Positions 1 to 8,856 of a stretch of DNA of 34,869 nucleotides are shown piece by piece. Within the stretch, counting starts at the first letter, position 1. Each line of letters opens with the position of its first letter. The translations under genes and the position numbers were made by a program. The DNA comes from a virus: the IMG/VR virus record IMGVR_UViG_3300018428_000084, positions 1 to 34,869 of that record. One strand, 5' to 3'. The notes beneath the pieces were generated by a model that saw only the letters and a program-made list of their open reading frames with translations, had not been told where the DNA came from and made no database searches.

Positions 1-1860
1 ATCAAAAGAAATAACAGAATGAGGAATAGCATCAAGACCATGCTCAAAATTATGAACACCACTACTTGTATCTCTATATTTAATAATGGCAAAACCTAAT
101 TCTTTATTAGTGCTAACTGTATAGGGTTGAGTATTAAATGTTTTATGTTCAACATCAGTTCCAGCTCTAATACCTAATGCTTGCAAAGCCTCATTATAAC
201 TACCTAAAGTTGCATAAGATTTGTCAGTAATAGTATATTTTCTATTATCAGCACTAAATGAACCTAAAGGGTTGTTATTAATAACATCTTGACCTAAAAC
301 AACAGGTTGCAAGCCTGTCATATTATTATCAGGTTGTGGTACTTGATTGACAGTAAATATATCGCCAAGTTGAGATGGAAGCGAACCAATAACAGCATCC
401 ACAGGCACATTACCAAAATCAAGTGTGTCAGTATTAGCAAATTTTTGGAAATCAGTTGCTACATGCTCATGAATTTTAGGGCAATCATATTTTCTTAATA
501 TTTCATTAGTATTAAGTGGAACACACCCTTCAGGTGGCTCATAAACCCAATCTTTTTGCCCAAAATTAACCTCTAAAGAATCACCAACATTACCATCAAT
601 TTGAGCAAAAGGCACAATACTATCAATATTAGGAAGTTGACTTGGGTTGAGGGTAACCTTGTTTATGTAAGTACCATTTTGATAATAATGTAATTCTTTT
701 AAATCAGCATCCCATGCAACCCCAATGACATCCCCTTGAGACCATGCTGGCATCCAGCTTTGAGTAGGGACACCAATATTTTGAAGTGTGCCTGTTCCAT
801 TAACATAAACAGTATTGTTGTAGTTTGAAGAATCATTAGACCCAGCTTGAACAAGACCAATATGATTTTTAGCATTATCAGAACCAGTTATTGATAATAA
901 AGTCACCTCCCAATACCAAATGCCTGTCGGTGGTAAATAACTACCTTGTGCTTTGTAGCCATCAAAAGATTGATTGTCAGAATACAATCTTGTCCCACCA
1001 TGACTTAATCTAAAATTGTAATCACTATTGTTTGTTGTTTGCGAATTACAAGTAGTTGTCAAAGATACATAATTATTGCTAGGGGCATCATAACTATAAT
1101 CAACCTCACCTGTGAGAGTAATGTTGTTATTATTGCCTGAAGTGTCTGCATCAGTATGATTAAATTGCCAATAACCACCATTAGTGCCATAAGCACCTGA
1201 ATATTGTTTAGGTGTCCATTGGTTGTTTTCATTCCAATAGCCTGTGTTATCTAAAGGCTCAACAGCACTTTCAATAATAGATAGATGAGCCATTTGACCA
1301 TAACCTTTAGCTACCTCATTCACATTATCATGAATATACATCTTATAACCTGTGCCTAAAGGAAACCCACTTGCAAATGCAGTTGCATATTTTTCAGCCA
1401 TACCACCTTTAAGATAATAAGTAGTATTTGAGCTATCCATGGTTATGTGGATATGATGCCATGCTGTATCATCACCCATAGGGGCTTTAAGATAATGAAT
1501 ATCTGACCCTACACCTGTCTTAGTATGATTAAATATCAATTCATTTTTTTGAAAAGTATTGATATAAATTTTAATGACATGAGATTGATCTGCATTAGTT
1601 AAAGTAAGTATATTTCTGTCATTATTTTTAGGAAAATGACAAGGTTTATACCAAAAACTAATAGTCAATGCATCAGGATTAGTCCCATTATTATGTGTAA
1701 ACACACCTGTGGTATTTTCCTGAATCCTCAAGCTACCTAAATTGACATCTTCCTCAATAGGATTAGAACCATAGTAACTGTCTTTGATTTCTTTAGCAGT
1801 GATTTGATAATAATTATTATCTCTACCTACTACAAATAGGTCATTATCTTGAATAGGCAT
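1..1860 (-). CDS. Tail appendage protein with lectin-like and SPRY-like regions (3' truncated by window)
   Basis: The frame opens with ATG at 1860 (MPIQDNDLFVVGRDN) and stays open for 620 codons to base 1, so the C-terminus is outside the window. Residues about 50-200 look like a concanavalin A/LamG-type jelly roll (ISFWYKP, HHIHITMD). Residues about 280-430 look like SPRY/B30.2 (GIWYWEVTL, GVAWDAD, VNFGQKDWVYEPPEG). The last visible stretch (LGFAIIKYRDTS...FEHGLDAIP) resembles the DUF7483-type domain of marine phage tail proteins. The short N-terminal motif (DLFVVGRDN..Y.I.A.EI) resembles the start of the 34679-33807 tail protein (DLFLANRNNVSY), suggesting a common virion anchor. It lies 1 nt after the preceding tail gene in the late operon. 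A receptor- or glycan-binding appendage is inferred; the domain names are from pattern recognition. Confidence 0.8.
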   Translation of the reverse strand, partial: MPIQDNDLFVVGRDNNYYQITAKEIKDSYYGSNPIEEDVNLGSLRIQENTTGVFTHNNGTNPDALTISFWYKPCHFPKNNDRNILTLTNADQSHVIKIYINTFQKNELIFNHTKTGVGSDIHYLKAPMGDDTAWHHIHITMDSSNTTYYLKGGMAEKYATAFASGFPLGTGYKMYIHDNVNEVAKGYGQMAHLSIIESAVEPLDNTGYWNENNQWTPKQYSGAYGTNGGYWQFNHTDADTSGNNNNITLTGEVDYSYDAPSNNYVSLTTTCNSQTTNNSDYNFRLSHGGTRLYSDNQSFDGYKAQGSYLPPTGIWYWEVTLLSITGSDNAKNHIGLVQAGSNDSSNYNNTVYVNGTGTLQNIGVPTQSWMPAWSQGDVIGVAWDADLKELHYYQNGTYINKVTLNPSQLPNIDSIVPFAQIDGNVGDSLEVNFGQKDWVYEPPEGCVPLNTNEILRKYDCPKIHEHVATDFQKFANTDTLDFGNVPVDAVIGSLPSQLGDIFTVNQVPQPDNNMTGLQPVVLGQDVINNNPLGSFSADNRKYTITDKSYATLGSYNEALQALGIRAGTDVEHKTFNTQPYTVSTNKELGFAIIKYRDTSSGVHNFEHGLDAIPHSVISFD

Positions 1861-1861
1861 A

Positions 1862-2572
1862 TTATGGTAATGGGTCTAAATTTTGAATTGGGTATGCATC
1901 TACATAATCTTTAGTTGCATAGTTATAATTGGCATGGTTACCCCATGAGAAAGCCAAATCCCAATTAGCAATTTGTTCAGCAGTAATACCTTTAACATGA
2001 GCTGGTACTGTTGGGTCTGTTTCAGTTGTGAGATAGCCTTGACCACCTACCCATGCTTCTGTGGCATAGCCTGTAAGAGGTAAATTGGTTAATCCTGAAC
2101 CATTACCTGTAAATGAGGTAGCTGTGACCTCCCCAGCACCATCGACTGTTACAAGATTGTGATTCGGTATGCCTAATGATGTTAAGGTAGGTAAACCTGA
2201 CATATTAGAAGCATTACCAATAAAGTTAGAAGCATAAATGTTTCTAGTGTCTGCTCTTAAATTGCCAGCAACATCATAATGAGGGAATTTATCAGCTGGA
2301 ACTGTTAAGAATACTTCTGCACCAGCACCAATATTCCATTTTACAGTTGTGCCATTATGATTGATGATAGGGTTTCTAACAATACCTGTGGTAGTCTTAT
2401 TGCCATAACCTACCTCAAAAAAGTCACCTTGCTCAATACAGTAATAAACTGTTTCATTATCGGTAACTTGATTCCAATTTAAGAATCCAGCTTTATCTGC
2501 ACCAAAAACAATGTCACCTGTTCCTGTTGCCTGACATTCGGTTCTAACCCTGTCTTTTAATTGCACTGCCAT
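1862..2572 (-). CDS. Tail fibre-like protein with GDVTATSF-type repeats
   Basis: A 236-residue protein starting MAVQLKDRVRTE. The N-terminal ~110 residues carry a pattern often seen in marine phage tail proteins (DIVFGADKAGFLNWNQV, YCIEQGDFFEVGYG). The middle holds repeats related to those in the 34679-33807 tail protein: SNFIGNASNMSGLP, then SLGIPNHNLVTVDGAGEVTATSFTGNGSGLTNLP, given here as two parts of one module. The C-terminus (YLTTETDPTVPAHVKGI...YATKDYVDAYP) resembles stalk segments of fibre proteins. It sits between the DUF-type tail protein and the lectin-like appendage in the late operon. A structural tail fibre or stalk is likely; its target is unknown. Confidence 0.75.
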   Translation of the reverse strand: MAVQLKDRVRTECQATGTGDIVFGADKAGFLNWNQVTDNETVYYCIEQGDFFEVGYGNKTTTGIVRNPIINHNGTTVKWNIGAGAEVFLTVPADKFPHYDVAGNLRADTRNIYASNFIGNASNMSGLPTLTSLGIPNHNLVTVDGAGEVTATSFTGNGSGLTNLPLTGYATEAWVGGQGYLTTETDPTVPAHVKGITAEQIANWDLAFSWGNHANYNYATKDYVDAYPIQNLDPLP

Positions 2573-2582
2573 GATTTATTCC

Positions 2583-2966
2583 TTACTGAATGTTTAGACT
2601 TAAGTTATTGGTTGCTACTTTGAACACATCACCTGATTCAATATTTTTGTCATCATCAAGCATAGTAAAATAAAGCATATTACCACCTGAAATAGCATCA
2701 TAAATAGCCACATGAGTCACTAATCCCCAATTAGTAGATGCTGTTGCAAACTCTAAATCTGATGGGTTAGCAGATGTACCATTCACAGGTTCGGACATAG
2801 TAATAGGCACTCTAGAATAAGAGGCACCACTCACTTCTGTGCCTATGCCTTCTTTAGTTGGATCTGATAAAAACAAACCTAAATAAGTTGTTGCTGGTGT
2901 TGTGTAAGATTGACCTCTGACAGTAGCATTCACTATTGCATTAGCCAAATAGTTAGACATATCCAT
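2583..2966 (-). CDS. Conserved phage tail fibre-type protein
   Basis: A 127-residue protein with the recognisable pattern of a widespread phage structural family: an N-terminal YLANAIVN segment, then TPATTYLGLFLSDPT, GTEVSGASYSRVPITM, a WGLVTHVAIYDA segment and GGNMLYFTML near residues 85-105. Homologues are usually annotated as tail fibre or minor tail proteins; the exact role in the particle is not established. AGGA lies 8 nt before the first ATG, which favours the upstream of the two nearby ATG codons. It lies between the head-tail adaptor and the fibre genes, which fits an appendage or baseplate-like position. Confidence 0.75.
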   Translation of the reverse strand: MDMSNYLANAIVNATVRGQSYTTPATTYLGLFLSDPTKEGIGTEVSGASYSRVPITMSEPVNGTSANPSDLEFATASTNWGLVTHVAIYDAISGGNMLYFTMLDDDKNIESGDVFKVATNNLSLNIQ

Positions 2967-2978
2967 AAAATATTTCCT

Positions 2979-3596
2979 TTAAGATAGTTGAACTGCCAAA
3001 GGTTGAGCTGGATATTCCGACTCTTCACTTGACTTGGTTAAAGAAGCAAGCCCTACATTATATAGAGATTGCCATGTGGTTAGCCTTGCATCATCCATGA
3101 GATATGGGGCTGATTCAGCCAATGCACCATATAAAAGTAGATCAGGGCAATTAGCTAAATATTCATTACTAGGATTACTATCAGATAATGGGGTAGGTTT
3201 CTTATAATAAGTCATTTCTACCACATAAGCTGAATCAGGTGTCGGTGCATAAGCAAAATTACTCGACACTTGAGTGTAATAAGTAGGTTTTCCTGTTGTA
3301 TTCACTAAACCATTTCTAAAAAATACACTTGTTGATTGAAAGGTTAGGTTAGTAATAGGGTTAGTATTGAGATGCTGTTCTTTCATCTCTAAAAAATCAG
3401 CTGGAGTTGGCACATTTTTATTGCCTACTTCCATAGTATAAGTTGAATTCTGTAATGTTTGGCGAATTCTTAAATCTCTGTTGAGTCTGATTTCAGCTAA
3501 TTCAATAAAAGTAGGAATTTTGTCTGCAAGGTCAGCTCTTGCCAAATAATTAGTGATTTGTGTCTTTAAATCACTATAAGATGTAAAAACTGCCAT
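2979..3596 (-). CDS. Head-tail adaptor protein (phage adaptor family)
   Basis: A 205-residue protein beginning MAVFTSYSDLKTQITNYLARADLADKIPTFIELAEIRLNRDLRIR, described here in parts. The pattern TSYSDL..I..YL.R.DL...IPTFI.LAE.R..R.LR is characteristic of the phage adaptor family that sits under the portal, functionally comparable to P22 gp4 or T7 gp11. A central beta-rich part (VPTPADFLEM) and a C-terminal helical part follow, as in the family. It starts on the stop codon of the upstream small head protein (TAATG), showing translational coupling. It likely forms the ring joining portal and tail. The family call is from pattern, not from a search. Confidence 0.75.
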   Translation of the reverse strand: MAVFTSYSDLKTQITNYLARADLADKIPTFIELAEIRLNRDLRIRQTLQNSTYTMEVGNKNVPTPADFLEMKEQHLNTNPITNLTFQSTSVFFRNGLVNTTGKPTYYTQVSSNFAYAPTPDSAYVVEMTYYKKPTPLSDSNPSNEYLANCPDLLLYGALAESAPYLMDDARLTTWQSLYNVGLASLTKSSEESEYPAQPLAVQLS

Positions 3597-3886
3597 TATA
3601 ATTTTCCTTGTTTGGTTCTAAAAAATCGATTGTCAGGGTCATTAAGCCATTTGAAGAATCTTCGCTGGTCAATAATTTGGAAGCCTTGCATAATGCCATC
3701 TTTATTTAGCTGATCAATCACAATATTAGGAATACTTGCAATCTTATTTCCCAATGGATTACTTGACCAATTGCTGGTAGATTCATTGTATTCTTTTTTA
3801 TTCTGTTCTATATAAGGTGTTAAATCTTCTTCTTGCTTTATGACTGCATCATCATTTGCATCTGTAAGTATGGTTGTTTTTTTCAT
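3596..3886 (-). CDS. Small conserved head-region protein
   Basis: A 96-residue protein downstream of the major capsid gene. The C-terminal half (IASIPNIVIDQLNKDGI then RRFFKWLNDPDNRFFRTKQGK) is a motif shared by many short phage proteins found just after the capsid gene in P22/SU10-like phages. The function is unknown; a head-completion or capsid-associated role is inferred from position only. Its ATG lies just beyond the post-capsid hairpin, and its stop overlaps the adaptor start. Confidence 0.65.
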   Translation of the reverse strand: MKKTTILTDANDDAVIKQEEDLTPYIEQNKKEYNESTSNWSSNPLGNKIASIPNIVIDQLNKDGIMQGFQIIDQRRFFKWLNDPDNRFFRTKQGKL

Positions 3887-3902
3887 AATATAAATAAAAG
3901 AT

Positions 3903-3918
3903 GGGGGCTTTCGCCCCC
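3903..3918 (-). terminator. Hairpin terminator after the major capsid gene
   Basis: On the - strand a perfect six-pair stem GGGGGC-GAAA-GCCCCC with a stable GNRA-type tetraloop is followed by ATCTTTTATTT. It begins 8 nt after the capsid stop codon. Such partial terminators after capsid genes are known in other phages, where they raise capsid mRNA relative to downstream genes. The U-tract is interrupted, so read-through into the adaptor and tail genes is likely. Confidence 0.75.
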
Positions 3919-3926
3919 TATCTTAA

Positions 3927-4814
3927 TTAAACAATGTTAGAAATGATAGCACTAGATGCTTCATTTTTAACTTGTAATGTTACTTCGGTTAACATCATAT
4001 GTTTAGTAGAGTCACCTGTTTTCGCTAATTCTTGTTGTGTGAATGGGCGAAGGTAAGCCATGCTATACATAGATGGGTCGATCACTAAAGCACACTCAGG
4101 TGTTAAGAATCTATCAGGAACAACACTTAATGCACCGAAATCAGACAAATAAATGTCCGCTGCGCCAATAATGGTTGTTGGTGAAGACTTAGGAGCCATG
4201 TACCTTTGACCAGCAATACCTGTGAACTCTGACACAACTTGTTTTTGTGTTGGAGTTACAAGTAACATGGTTGGTGTGCCACCTGATTCAAATGCTTGTT
4301 TAACTGCATCTTTAAGCATATCTTCAGTAAATGCACCACCAGCACCATCAACTGTATTAGTTGTGAGCCATGTTTGGATACCAGCCATCTTGCGAGGTGT
4401 AGCATCTGAACCAGCATCTGCAACATTGTTGGAGAGTGCTGTCATCTCTAGGTCGCGCTTAATTTCTTTAGAGGCTTTAGTTAACTGATAAGCAGTCTCT
4501 CGGTTTCTGCCAGCTTTATCTACCACATCTTGTGTGTTAGATACAGTTACAGTTTTGCGAAGGATTTGAGTATAGTTACCTACTCTTGTTGTTGGTGCTA
4601 AATCTGCAAAGGTTGCATCTGCACCTTCAACTACTGCATTGTCTGCTGTTGCATCAGCTAAGTTATCAGTTTGCCACTCATGATAAGTAGCTTTCGCTTT
4701 GGATTTTCCCACAGTTGAAATAAATGGGGTATCTGTAGGCGAAATGTCATAAATGATGTCGGTTAGATCTTCTCTATTACCAACAGCATCATAGGTTTGA
4801 AATGGAACTGCCAT
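3927..4814 (-). CDS. Major capsid protein, SU10/DUF5309 family
   Basis: A 295-residue protein with the SU10-type capsid pattern: an N-terminal ...DIIYDISPTDTPFIS (about residues 19-33), HEWQTDNL at about 45-52, a long helix rich in charged residues (KEIKRDLEM), and a C-terminal block with ALVIDPSMYSMAYLRPF and TEVTLQVKNE. These are signatures of DUF5309/SU10 major capsid proteins, which adopt the HK97 fold. It follows the scaffold gene and is closed by a hairpin terminator. It should form the icosahedral shell. Length and neighbours fit the family well. Confidence 0.85.
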   Translation of the reverse strand: MAVPFQTYDAVGNREDLTDIIYDISPTDTPFISTVGKSKAKATYHEWQTDNLADATADNAVVEGADATFADLAPTTRVGNYTQILRKTVTVSNTQDVVDKAGRNRETAYQLTKASKEIKRDLEMTALSNNVADAGSDATPRKMAGIQTWLTTNTVDGAGGAFTEDMLKDAVKQAFESGGTPTMLLVTPTQKQVVSEFTGIAGQRYMAPKSSPTTIIGAADIYLSDFGALSVVPDRFLTPECALVIDPSMYSMAYLRPFTQQELAKTGDSTKHMMLTEVTLQVKNEASSAIISNIV

Positions 4815-4825
4815 TTTATTTTCCT

Positions 4826-5830
4826 TTAATTATTTAATATTGATTCAAATACCGAGACAGCAACATTACTGTCACCTGAATCTCGGAGTGCTTTTCTTTG
4901 GTTCTTATAGGCTTGTGACTTTGTATCTAGCATTTTTGCTTTAGATTTAGCCATTTTAGGGGCATCGGCAACCTTCTTGGTTGTCTTTGCTTTGTTTTTC
5001 ATTAGCTGATCATACTTCATCGCTTTATGTAAAACTAAAACATGCCTTGAATCATAAACTTGTGCAAGTTCTTGATCGGTAAAGCCTTGTGATAACCCAA
5101 AAGCTCGAATCTGATTCTTCAGTTGTTCGCCTTTCTCTTTGTGTGAAAAATCCGGTAGCAGTTCAGATAGCTTTCTTGTTTCTTCAGCGACTTGCTGTGC
5201 TAACTGTTGTTGCTGGTAATGTTGCTGGGCTTGAGCCACTTTTTGTTGCTCTGCCCTGATTGCATCAATTTTCTTTTTATTTTGACTTAATTCTGCAACT
5301 TTAACAGCATATTGTATCGGGTCTTTTTCTCTAAGTTCTTCAAGACTAGATTCATCTTCGGTGTCAACCAAAAGTTTCTCTATCTCTTGTAAACCTTGAG
5401 CATAATAATCTCGCATCTTGGCTGATTCATTAATAAGAGCCATGTTTTGTTCTACCTGTTGCCTTTGTTGGGCTAGGTCTTGGGTCTTTTTGGTGTAATC
5501 AGCACCGAGCTGATAGTTTTTAATAAGTTCATCTATGGTGACTTGTTTCTCTTCACCACTCGCTTTTACTGTCCAAGTTTGAGGTTCATCTTCAACAGAT
5601 TCCTCTAGCTCTTCTTCGGTAACTTCCTCTGCTTCTTCTTCGGTTACTTCTTCATCCGATTCAGTCGCATCAGCTTCCGCAGATACTTCCTCATCCATTT
5701 CTTCATTGGTTTCTTCCTCTGTTTGAGTGGGTTCTTCTGAACTCTCTACTTCGAGAAAAGATTCCATTCTTTGCTCGGCTGTTTGAGGTTCAATTCCCTG
5801 TTCTTGGGAGTCTTGAATTTGCTCTTCCAT
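4826..5830 (-). CDS. Capsid scaffolding-type protein
   Basis: A 334-residue protein with an extremely acidic N-terminus (about residues 1-85, mostly Glu/Asp/Thr/Ser). A short globular-looking segment follows (WTVKASGEEKQVTIDELIKNY), then a Gln/Glu/Lys-rich predicted coiled coil (about 115-235) and a basic C-terminus (KNKAKTTKKV...KMAKSKAKM). Acidic and helical with a basic tail is typical of phage scaffolds, whose C-terminus binds the coat protein, and the gene directly precedes the capsid gene. No protease motif was seen. It should direct procapsid assembly and leave before packaging; assignment rests on composition and position. Confidence 0.75.
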   Translation of the reverse strand: MEEQIQDSQEQGIEPQTAEQRMESFLEVESSEEPTQTEEETNEEMDEEVSAEADATESDEEVTEEEAEEVTEEELEESVEDEPQTWTVKASGEEKQVTIDELIKNYQLGADYTKKTQDLAQQRQQVEQNMALINESAKMRDYYAQGLQEIEKLLVDTEDESSLEELREKDPIQYAVKVAELSQNKKKIDAIRAEQQKVAQAQQHYQQQQLAQQVAEETRKLSELLPDFSHKEKGEQLKNQIRAFGLSQGFTDQELAQVYDSRHVLVLHKAMKYDQLMKNKAKTTKKVADAPKMAKSKAKMLDTKSQAYKNQRKALRDSGDSNVAVSVFESILNN

Positions 5831-5848
5831 TGTTGTTTCCTTACATTT

Positions 5849-5887
5849 GCTAGTTAGGTACTAGCGACCAAATAGGCTAAATGCCTA
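5849..5887 (-). other. Two tandem hairpins in the leader of the scaffold gene
   Basis: Between the stop at 5895 and the scaffold ATG at 5830 there are two inverted repeats on the - strand: TAGGC-N5-GCCTA (5887-5873) and GCTAGT-N5-ACTAGC (5865-5849). AAGGAAA and the ATG follow. No long U-tract is present. They could be mRNA stability or processing structures, or weak terminators; no function is shown by sequence alone. Confidence 0.5.
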
Positions 5888-5894
5888 AATTCTT

Positions 5895-6566
5895 TTATAT
5901 TGCATTAAACTGTTTTAGATAATCGACTAATGGCACATTGAGTTTAGATAGCCATTCATCGCCATAGACTTGATAGATCTCATCCATAAAGTCCTCACCC
6001 ATTTTATGTCCAATGAGTGCCTTGGCTGTATCACCATTGTATTTATTAAATAAATAATTGAGCTGGATTTGTGTCTCATCATTGTAATTAGGGTCAACCA
6101 ATTTCATCATAGCATCATTGCTAAAAGGTGAATAAGGGTCTTTAATAGGAGTCACAGGGGTATTATTATTGCCTAGATCAGCTTGAGGTTTGATTTGAGA
6201 TGGTTTAACAGGAGGTGTCCATCCACCTGAATTATCCCCTAAATCTGCCTCACCATAAGTCCTTGTACCCTCATTAGGTGTTTTCCATACATTAGCTAGG
6301 GCATCTGCTCTTGGGTCATAGCCACCTTGATTCTGTGCTGGCTCTAATTTAGAAGGTGTGAGTAGACTTTGTGTGTTACCTGTTAAATCAGCTGTGCCAT
6401 AAGTATTAGTCACACCATTAGATGTGATTTGACCAATGTTCTGTGGTTCATACCCACCCACTTTGCTGACAGTTTCAGCTAAAGTGTTACCACCTAATAA
6501 TCTTTTAGCATTTTCATGTGGGTCATACATTTTTTCTTGGCTAGATAACCATTTTATAAAGTCCAT
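5895..6566 (-). CDS. Unknown virion-region protein with internal repeats and SLT-like C-terminal pattern
   Basis: A 223-residue protein between the portal and scaffold genes. Residues about 55-135 contain imperfect repeats (TYGTADLTGN, TYGEADLGDN, QADLGNN) embedded in a Pro/Asn/Gly-rich linker. The last ~55 residues (LNYLFNKYNGDTAKALIG...YGDEWLSKLNVPLVDYLKQF) faintly recall the C-terminal half of lytic transglycosylase SLT domains (KYNGD..KAL...G...YV..F), but the catalytic-Glu half is absent. SD AGGATG precedes the ATG, and it overlaps the previous gene by 13 nt. A head or ejection protein is possible. I do not recognise it. Confidence 0.6.
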   Translation of the reverse strand: MDFIKWLSSQEKMYDPHENAKRLLGGNTLAETVSKVGGYEPQNIGQITSNGVTNTYGTADLTGNTQSLLTPSKLEPAQNQGGYDPRADALANVWKTPNEGTRTYGEADLGDNSGGWTPPVKPSQIKPQADLGNNNTPVTPIKDPYSPFSNDAMMKLVDPNYNDETQIQLNYLFNKYNGDTAKALIGHKMGEDFMDEIYQVYGDEWLSKLNVPLVDYLKQFNAI

Positions 6567-6781
6567 TTTGCATCCTCAATTTTTGTGCTGTCAATAATCG
6601 ACTGAATGTGGTCGACTAATTCCTTTGTTACCCTAATTCTTGTATAAGCTTTTTCTCTTGTGAATTCATCATTATCAGATGAGTTAATAATCACCTCAAC
6701 ATGACCTTTGATAATATCATCGATCACTTGTTTAAATGATGGGTCTTCAAGTATCTCTTTGAGTCTGTCTTTAGAAATCAT
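6554..6781 (-). CDS. Small protein after portal, unknown
   Basis: A 75-residue, mainly helical, charged protein (MISKDRLKEILEDPSF...). It starts on the portal stop codon (TAATG) and overlaps the next gene by 13 nt, so it is translationally coupled within the head module. No motif identifies a function. Small proteins at this position often occur in P22-like head modules without known role. Confidence 0.65.
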   Translation of the reverse strand: MISKDRLKEILEDPSFKQVIDDIIKGHVEVIINSSDNDEFTREKAYTRIRVTKELVDHIQSIIDSTKIEDAKWTL

Positions 6782-8856
6782 TAGTTCAATGCCCTTACCT
6801 TATCAATAGCTTTGACAATAGTTTCAATGTCTTTGTTGTCTTGCATTTTATCTTTTTGTGCCAATTCAGCTTCTTTCATAAGTGTTTCGGCTTGTAATTT
6901 AGCTCTTGCTGTTTCAATTTCTAGCATAGCTTTAGATGAATCTAATTCCATCTGTAATCTTTCAAGTTCCAATTTGGCTTTTTCTTGTTCTGCTTTGAGT
7001 TGCATTTCAGCCATTTTAGTTTGTTGTTGCATTTGAGCTTTCATTTGCTCTGCTTGGGCTAAAGCCTGCGCCGCTTTTACTTCGGCTGGGGTTTTATCTT
7101 TTTCAGCATCCATTTGAGCCATGGCTTGACTTTGCTCATCGCTGATTTCATTAATAAATTGAATTTCATCTTTATATCCTGATGCATTAATAAACTTGGC
7201 TAATGTTTCTCTATATTGTTTAATAGTGACAAGTGGGTTAGCCAAACCATAAGTAGTTAGAATCTGTTCTTGTTTTGCTAGAACATTACCTAACATTGCA
7301 ATTTTTTGATCTGAAGAACCATTACCTAAACCTACATTAATGCTTACATGATATTGAGTATCCCATTCTCTTGGGTCAATATTCATGGGTTTGTTATTAA
7401 TGCGAAGAAGTCTTGGTTCATTTTGGTATTTACAGACTAATTGTAAGATACCTTGGAATAAGTTTTTAACACCTGTATCAGCAAACACCCTAGCAATCAA
7501 TTCTAATTTGCCTTGTGATTGAGCAGTCATGGTAGCGACTGCTGTAGCTGACACATTCTGTAAAATATTACTGTCCAAGCCCTGATTTAAGTCATTAACA
7601 CCTGTTCTTTTGCCTTGCACTTCATCTAAATATTGAAGCATTGGGAAAGATTGTCCAGCAGATGATTGAACAGTCAATGGCACAATGCCATTAGCATTTT
7701 TCATTCTAATCACACCACCAGCAGTTGAGGTGAGAACATCATCGATATTGACTTGTCCTTCAACCACACCGATTCGGCTGTTGTTAGTGAGATAAAGATT
7801 GTCTAACATTTGTCTTGTGATAGTGGATTTAATCGCTTGTAAATCCATAGTCTTATCAGCTAATGAATGACCAAAGAATTGGTGAGGGATTGGGAAAGGA
7901 CAGAGTGAATAGAATGGAACATAATCACATTCTTCTTCTGATAAGATGACTTTAGATGCATAGCAGATTCTTTTCTTGATAGCTGTGCCATCTTTTTGCC
8001 CCACATCCATATAGCATTCATATAAAGTAATAATATCTTGAGATGGGTCTTTAGTATCGGTAGTCTTTGACCAATTAGCCTCATCAATACCAATCATGTC
8101 ATCAGTAGACAGATCATCGACCACTTTCTGATCAAAACCCATGTGAATTAAATCTGATCTTGTGACATATTGTCTTTGTGCTACAAAGGTAGCATCATTA
8201 ATTGAGGTGGCTCTTTTGTTGATTAAGAATTCTTCAGGTGGGACATTTTCAACTTTGACTTTGGAATTGTTTCTTTTAATAGCTATTTTTAAGTCATAGG
8301 CTTTGATTTCAGGAATGACTTCACCTGTGATAGGGTCTTCAGCCCTTTCCATAATCACTCTTTCTCGCTGGCTGACTACATCAATATCATCATCAGATTG
8401 TAAGAGTTGCACCATTTCATCTTCGGTCAGGTCTTTGTATGTTTCATGTGTAACTTCTTCTGAATCATTCCAATAGGCTTTTACAATACCTACCTTTTGA
8501 GTCAATGCATCAAACATCCAATTATGTAAGATAAATGCACCAGCATTGTCTTTGTTAAAGATATGATTGACATATTGTGTGACAGTATCAGCCATATTAT
8601 TATCGCCATCACCTACAGGATTAAATACAACTGATTCTTGAGATGATGTAAATATCTTCATGAGCTGGGGTAATGCACCATGCACAGCTTCAGACACCTC
8701 TGATGTAACTATTTGAGACTTACCTCTAACCTCATTGCCATAGGGTTTGCGAAGGTAATAGTCGAGTGCCATCTTTCTTTCAGGCTGAACAGTTTCATTG
8801 ATATAGTTGAGACTGTCATCTATATTATCTTCTATTAAATTAATTAATTCTATCAT
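6781..8856 (-). CDS. Portal protein, P22 gp1-like
   Basis: A 691-residue protein, close to the ~700 residues of P22 gp1. The N-terminal part has the P22-portal pattern (ERKMALDYYLRKPYGNEVRGKSQIV in two adjoining pieces, then SEVSEAVHGALPQLMKIFTSS). The middle has VPPEEFLINKRA and a DLNQGLDSNILQNVSATAV block typical of this portal family. Residues about 590-690 form a long Gln/Glu/Lys/Ala-rich coiled coil, like the C-terminal barrel region of P22 portals. It follows the large terminase, the classic order. It should form the dodecameric DNA channel and the packaging motor docking site. Confidence 0.9.
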   Translation of the reverse strand: MIELINLIEDNIDDSLNYINETVQPERKMALDYYLRKPYGNEVRGKSQIVTSEVSEAVHGALPQLMKIFTSSQESVVFNPVGDGDNNMADTVTQYVNHIFNKDNAGAFILHNWMFDALTQKVGIVKAYWNDSEEVTHETYKDLTEDEMVQLLQSDDDIDVVSQRERVIMERAEDPITGEVIPEIKAYDLKIAIKRNNSKVKVENVPPEEFLINKRATSINDATFVAQRQYVTRSDLIHMGFDQKVVDDLSTDDMIGIDEANWSKTTDTKDPSQDIITLYECYMDVGQKDGTAIKKRICYASKVILSEEECDYVPFYSLCPFPIPHQFFGHSLADKTMDLQAIKSTITRQMLDNLYLTNNSRIGVVEGQVNIDDVLTSTAGGVIRMKNANGIVPLTVQSSAGQSFPMLQYLDEVQGKRTGVNDLNQGLDSNILQNVSATAVATMTAQSQGKLELIARVFADTGVKNLFQGILQLVCKYQNEPRLLRINNKPMNIDPREWDTQYHVSINVGLGNGSSDQKIAMLGNVLAKQEQILTTYGLANPLVTIKQYRETLAKFINASGYKDEIQFINEISDEQSQAMAQMDAEKDKTPAEVKAAQALAQAEQMKAQMQQQTKMAEMQLKAEQEKAKLELERLQMELDSSKAMLEIETARAKLQAETLMKEAELAQKDKMQDNKDIETIVKAIDKVRALN

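Noticed and set aside
4222-4488. An 88-codon ORF on the + strand inside the capsid gene
   Set aside because: Antisense shadow of a well-supported capsid gene; no ribosome site and odd Ser/Ala composition.
5895-6566. Calling this gene the phage endolysin
   Set aside because: Only a faint resemblance to the C-terminal part of SLT domains; no catalytic Glu region and a head-module position.
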